From a bacterium (GTDB lineage: Bacteria > Armatimonadota > Fimbriimonadia > Fimbriimonadales > Fimbriimonadaceae), in NCBI GenBank assembly GCA_027483535.1, contig JAIXUN010000002.1:1488001-1552000 (forward strand): a stretch of 64,000 bases of DNA, in the 5' to 3' direction. The notes beneath the pieces are model-generated. The model saw only the letters and a list, made by a program, of their open reading frames with translations. It made no database searches and was not told the origin of the DNA. Shown here one piece after another: positions 60,953 through 64,000 of this stretch (its first letter is position 1; the number at the start of each line of letters is the position of its first letter). A program made the translations under genes and the position numbers.

Positions 60953-62020
60953 ATGGACGGAAAGGTTAAAGTCGGAATAATCGGAAGCGGTGGAATCGCG
61001 CAGTCGTGCCACATTCCCGGTTATTTGTCGATTCCGGATCAGTGCGAAATTGTCGCGGTTTGCGATGCGAACCCCGAAATCGCCAAGAAAGCGGCAGACC
61101 TCGTAGGGTCTCCAAAGACGTACACGGATTATCACGAGCTTCTCAAAGACCCTGAGATCCACGCCGTGTCCGTTGCCACTCCCAACAAGTTTCACAAAGA
61201 CCCTACGATTGCGGCTCTGAAGGCGGGCAAGCACGTTCTTTGCGAGAAACCTCTGGCCATGACCGCTGACGAGGCTCGTGAAATGTGCCGAGTCGCGGAA
61301 GATAGCGGCAAGATTCTCCAAGTGGCTCTTCAACAGCGGTTCAGCGGAAACGCTCGCTTCATGAAGCAGTACATCGATGCGGGGCACATGGGTGACATTT
61401 ACTACGCCCGTGCTCAAGCGCTGCGCCGCCGGGGCGTTCCGGCATGGGGCGTCTTCATCGATAAGGAGAAGCAAGGCGGCGGTCCGCTCATCGACATCGG
61501 AGTTCACATCCTGGACTTCACCCTGTTCTTGATGGGCTATCCCAAGCCGGTTTCGGCTTCCGCGAAGACTTGGAACACTCTCGGCACCAATCCCGAGCTG
61601 TTCAACCAGTGGGGAAGCTACGATCGCGATAAGTTCACCGTGGAAGACTTTGCGGTTGGCTTGATCAAGTTCGACAACGGCGCGGTGATCACCCTTGAAA
61701 GCTCGTTCATGGCCAACCTAGATGGCGATCCCTTCCAAACCCAACTGTTTGGAACGAAGTCGGGAGCGATGGTTCCGGCTTGGGGAGATATCGAAATCTA
61801 CACCGAGCAGAACCAACAACTGTTCAACCTGAAGCCGAAGAACGTGCCCAAGGTTGATAGTGCGCACACTGCCGAGGTTCAAGCGTTCATCGACGCGATC
61901 CGAAACGACAAGTCGTCCCCGGTTCCCGGACTGAACGGTCTGATCCTTAACGCCATCTTCGACGCCATGTATCTCAGCTCGGAAACGGGTAAAGAACAAC
62001 CTGTCGACGTTACGTTCTAA
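60953..62020 (+). CDS. Gfo/Idh/MocA-family oxidoreductase, copy 1
   Basis: A 355-residue NAD(P)-dependent sugar or inositol-type dehydrogenase. The Rossmann motif VGIIGSGGIAQSCHIPGYL is at the N-terminus and VLCEKPLAMTADEAREM is the conserved EKP loop. The C-terminal alpha/beta domain has GGGPLIDIGVHILDF, with the conserved D...H. The substrate is not identified. A hypothetical lipoprotein and a second family member follow on the same strand. Confidence 0.9.
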   Translation: MDGKVKVGIIGSGGIAQSCHIPGYLSIPDQCEIVAVCDANPEIAKKAADLVGSPKTYTDYHELLKDPEIHAVSVATPNKFHKDPTIAALKAGKHVLCEKPLAMTADEAREMCRVAEDSGKILQVALQQRFSGNARFMKQYIDAGHMGDIYYARAQALRRRGVPAWGVFIDKEKQGGGPLIDIGVHILDFTLFLMGYPKPVSASAKTWNTLGTNPELFNQWGSYDRDKFTVEDFAVGLIKFDNGAVITLESSFMANLDGDPFQTQLFGTKSGAMVPAWGDIEIYTEQNQQLFNLKPKNVPKVDSAHTAEVQAFIDAIRNDKSSPVPGLNGLILNAIFDAMYLSSETGKEQPVDVTF

Positions 62021-62061
62021 CTGTCGTCCTACCGACAAAAACACGAGAGACCGAGTAGAAT

Positions 62062-62448
62062 ATGCCTGTGAAGGGAAGCACCGCAATCCTTGGCACGGCT
62101 ATGCTCGGTCTGCTTTTGTCAGGCTGTCGATGGAAGGGCTATGAGAGCTTTTCATCTGCAACGACGCCTCACCCCCCAGTTGGAACTTGGAAGGGTGACC
62201 CCTATGCAAGCGGCGGATCTGCCGATGCAACGGGTGGTGTAAACGCGAAAACCACCTACGGTAAGGGCGCACGCTCTGGTCCGGGTGTTGTAGCCAATCC
62301 AAACTACGACCAGCCCGCAAAGGGAACCGGTCTTCAGCCAGGCGAAAACAACGGAAAAGCCAAAGAGGGCCACGCGAACAGTAACGCACCTGCCCTCCAA
62401 GATCAACCGGGCGAATATAGCCCGAACGCGGCTCGCGTTAAGCAGTAA
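62062..62448 (+). CDS. Small predicted lipoprotein
   Basis: A 128-residue protein with signal MPVKGSTAILGTAMLGLLLSGC; the Cys in L-S-G-C is the lipidation site. The mature chain is Gly/Asn/Pro/Ala-rich and looks disordered (FSSATTPHPPVGTWKG, GEYSPNAARVKQ). It lies between two Gfo/Idh genes. No family recognised. Confidence 0.7.
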   Translation: MPVKGSTAILGTAMLGLLLSGCRWKGYESFSSATTPHPPVGTWKGDPYASGGSADATGGVNAKTTYGKGARSGPGVVANPNYDQPAKGTGLQPGENNGKAKEGHANSNAPALQDQPGEYSPNAARVKQ

Positions 62449-62468
62449 GGTTAGCGAATTGGGTCAAC

Positions 62469-62503
62469 GACGCCCCTGAGTGGAAGCTCTGGGGCGTTTT
62501 TGT
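62469..62503 (+). terminator. Terminator after the small lipoprotein gene
   Basis: ACGCCCCTGAG and CTCTGGGGCGT pair, followed by TTTTTG. Confidence 0.85.
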
Positions 62504-62550
62504 TTGTGAACATATGACTCAAGCAATGGAAAGAAGGACAAGGGAAAGGC

Positions 62551-63606
62551 ATGGAAGAGAAGTCATCGATTAGGTTGGGGGTTTTGGGATGTGGTTCGGT
62601 TACCGACTTCGGACACGTTCCCGCTATCGAGCGTGTAAGGGCAACTTGGAATCTTGCTCCGGTAGCCTTTTTTGATCCCTTCGTGGAGAAAGCGCAGAAG
62701 TACGCCTCGCGATTCGAGGGTGCAATCGCCACCGCCTCCTACGACGAGTTCTTTGCACAGCAATTGGATGCGGTGGTCATCTGTTCTCCGATGCCGAAAC
62801 ACCACGAGAACGTTCTGCTGTGCGCCAAGCATGGAGTGCACGTTCTCTGCGAGAAGCCTATTGCTGAGAACGAGACGCAGGCGGAGGAAATGATCAAGGC
62901 GATGGAAGCAACCGGAAAGGGCTTCTTTGTTGCTTTTGTCTATCGGTTCTCGCCCATCGCGCAGACTCTGAAACATTGGTTCCACACGGGTGTGATCGGG
63001 AATGTCCGGTCCATTCGGATGGTCTACAACTGGAATCTGCATGGGCAGTGGGTGCAGGACGCAGCCGGGAAATGGATCGAGTCGCCGATGTGGCGTGGAC
63101 GAATGCTCGAAGGCGGTCCGATGATCGACTGTGGGGTTCACATGATCGACCTCATCCGATGGATTTCGGGCGAAGAGATCGTCGACGCGACCGGTCATGG
63201 CGCTTGGGTGAGCAATTTTGAAGCTCCCGACCATGTTTACGCGCATCTGGAAAGCGAAACCGGCATACACGGGATGGTCGAGATGAGCTTCACGTACGGG
63301 CACACGGCAAAGTTTCCCGCACCACAGTTCACCTACGAGCTGATTGGTACTGGTGGAGTGGCGAAATACGATCGCAACGGCTACTTGCTGGAAGCCAGAA
63401 ACGGGGAAGGGATTTTGAAGGGTCCCAGCGAGGGCGAAAAGAACTTTGATGGGATGTGGAACGCGTTCTGCCACTACATCCGAACGGGCGTGGTAGGCGA
63501 TCTTGCATCGCCGAGAGATGCTTTAGAAGCAACCCGAATCGCTCTCGAAACAACTCCGAGACGGATTCAGGTCGCTTCGACTCCAAAAAAGAAAGCGGCT
63601 CTCTAA
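62551..63606 (+). CDS. Gfo/Idh/MocA-family oxidoreductase, copy 2
   Basis: A 351-residue relative of copy 1. The Rossmann segment LGVLGCGSVTDFGHVPAIE and CEKPIAENETQAEEMIKAM are present, and the second half has GGPMIDCGVHMIDLIRWI. It is probably a sugar-type dehydrogenase; the substrate is unknown. The stop codon is in the loop of a hairpin that also acts as the glnA terminator on the other strand. Confidence 0.9.
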   Translation: MEEKSSIRLGVLGCGSVTDFGHVPAIERVRATWNLAPVAFFDPFVEKAQKYASRFEGAIATASYDEFFAQQLDAVVICSPMPKHHENVLLCAKHGVHVLCEKPIAENETQAEEMIKAMEATGKGFFVAFVYRFSPIAQTLKHWFHTGVIGNVRSIRMVYNWNLHGQWVQDAAGKWIESPMWRGRMLEGGPMIDCGVHMIDLIRWISGEEIVDATGHGAWVSNFEAPDHVYAHLESETGIHGMVEMSFTYGHTAKFPAPQFTYELIGTGGVAKYDRNGYLLEARNGEGILKGPSEGEKNFDGMWNAFCHYIRTGVVGDLASPRDALEATRIALETTPRRIQVASTPKKKAAL

Positions 63607-63618
63607 GAGAGCCGCTTT
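63592..63618. terminator. Perfect hairpin over the Gfo/Idh stop codon; glnA terminator on minus strand
   Basis: AAAGCGGCTCTC and GAGAGCCGCTTT pair around TAA, the stop of the plus-strand gene. On the minus strand the stem is followed by CTTTTTT, making it a terminator for glnA. Confidence 0.8.
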
Positions 63619-63644
63619 GAGTGTCTGACCCAAAGGGTCGCCGA

Positions 63645-64000
63645 TTAGTTGTCTGCGTAGAGGTAGAACTCGTACGGGTGCGGTCGAAGATCGACGGCGT
63701 CGCACTCGTGCTCGAGCTTGTACTCAATGTAGCTCTCGATCAGTTCCTTGGTGAACACGTCTCCCTTCAAGAGGAACTCGTGGTCGCTTGCAAGGGCGGC
63801 GAGGGTGGCTCGGAGCGAACCAGGGGTTTGCTCGATTTGAGCCTTCTCAAGCGGCGGCAGTTCGTACAGGTCCTTGTCGATCGGCTTCGGCGGCTCGATT
63901 CGGTTTTGGATACCGTCTAGGCCGGCCATCATCATCGCGGCGAACGCCAGGTACGGGTTTGCCATGGGGTCTGGAGCACGGAACTCGATTCGCTTCGCCT
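63645..64000 (-). CDS. glnA: Glutamine synthetase, C-terminal part (gene continues past window)
   Basis: The last 118 or so codons of a type I glutamine synthetase, which makes glutamine from glutamate and ammonia. Reading from the window edge inwards on the minus strand gives [28 protein letters not shown], a diagnostic GlnA segment, then [18 protein letters not shown] and [17 protein letters not shown]. The usual adenylylation-type Tyr region is further upstream, outside the window. The stop is at 63645-63647. Confidence 0.92.
   Translation of the reverse strand, partial: AKRIEFRAPDPMANPYLAFAAMMMAGLDGIQNRIEPPKPIDKDLYELPPLEKAQIEQTPGSLRATLAALASDHEFLLKGDVFTKELIESYIEYKLEHECDAVDLRPHPYEFYLYADN

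Noticed and set aside
62089-62106. TTGGCACG within the small lipoprotein gene as a sigma-54 promoter
   Set aside because: The -24/-12 spacing is nine bases rather than ten, and it lies inside a coding region.

Overview
The window is housekeeping chromosome of a diderm, flagellated and probably piliated bacterium. kdsB (CMP-Kdo synthesis) points to lipopolysaccharide. A Wzm/Wzt-type exporter, an SLBB export protein, several lipoproteins, a fused SecDF, hook genes and three PilT-family ATPases agree with this. Gene content, moderate GC and heavy use of the CGA arginine codon suggest an Armatimonadota (Fimbriimonadia-like) genome. That placement is inference from gene content, not a phylogeny. 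No prophage, IS element, CRISPR array or integrase is seen.

Layout. 1-1531: 3' part of a 23S gene, a 5S gene and a terminator. 1.5-7.1 kb: peroxiredoxin, sugar isomerase, SecDF and a secreted phosphatase. 7.1-12.2 kb (minus): HAD phosphatase, a 1150-residue protein with a glycoside-hydrolase-like core and charged tails, and Era. 12.2-17.0 kb: a hook block (fliK, flgD, a small flagellar gene, flgE) with two sigma-28-type promoters and a folded flgE leader. 17.1-20.7 kb: RidA, a dehydrogenase-like protein paired with an acyl-ACP-reductase-like protein, then LemA and a small lipoprotein on minus. 20.7-28.4 kb: purL, a TPR protein behind a sigma-54-like promoter, NAD kinase, a lone OppF-type ATPase, PhoU, ribokinase. 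28.4-31 kb: polysaccharide ABC exporter and a glycosyltransferase. 31-36 kb: tightly packed greA, lipoprotein, kdsB, then rel and dtd. 36-38.4 kb: ECF sigma factor, membrane protein and a protease-like PDZ protein lacking its catalytic residues. 38.4-41.7 kb (minus): second greA, secE-nusG and recJ. 42.7-46.3 kb: three tandem PilT-family ATPases. 46.3-48.8 kb: metX and a GH4 glycosidase. 49-51 kb: tRNA-Asp, tRNA-Phe, an SLBB protein and a VanX-type dipeptidase. 51-57.7 kb: secreted glycosidase-like protein, transketolase, S9 peptidase. 57.8-64 kb: hypothetical protein, BMP-type lipoprotein, FmdB, TerC, two Gfo/Idh/MocA oxidoreductases and the 3' end of glnA.

The best leads are the flgE leader, whose predicted start coincides with the sigma-28-type promoter; hairpins at several convergent junctions that hold the upstream stop codon in or at the edge of the loop; a Rel protein lacking both known forms of the synthetase RXKD/EXDD motif; the Era-linked glycosidase-like protein; and an acyl-ACP-reductase-like protein next to a putative partner. 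Many promoters place the predicted transcription start within a few bases of the start codon, suggesting common leaderless transcripts. All calls come from reading the sequence; no database search was run.
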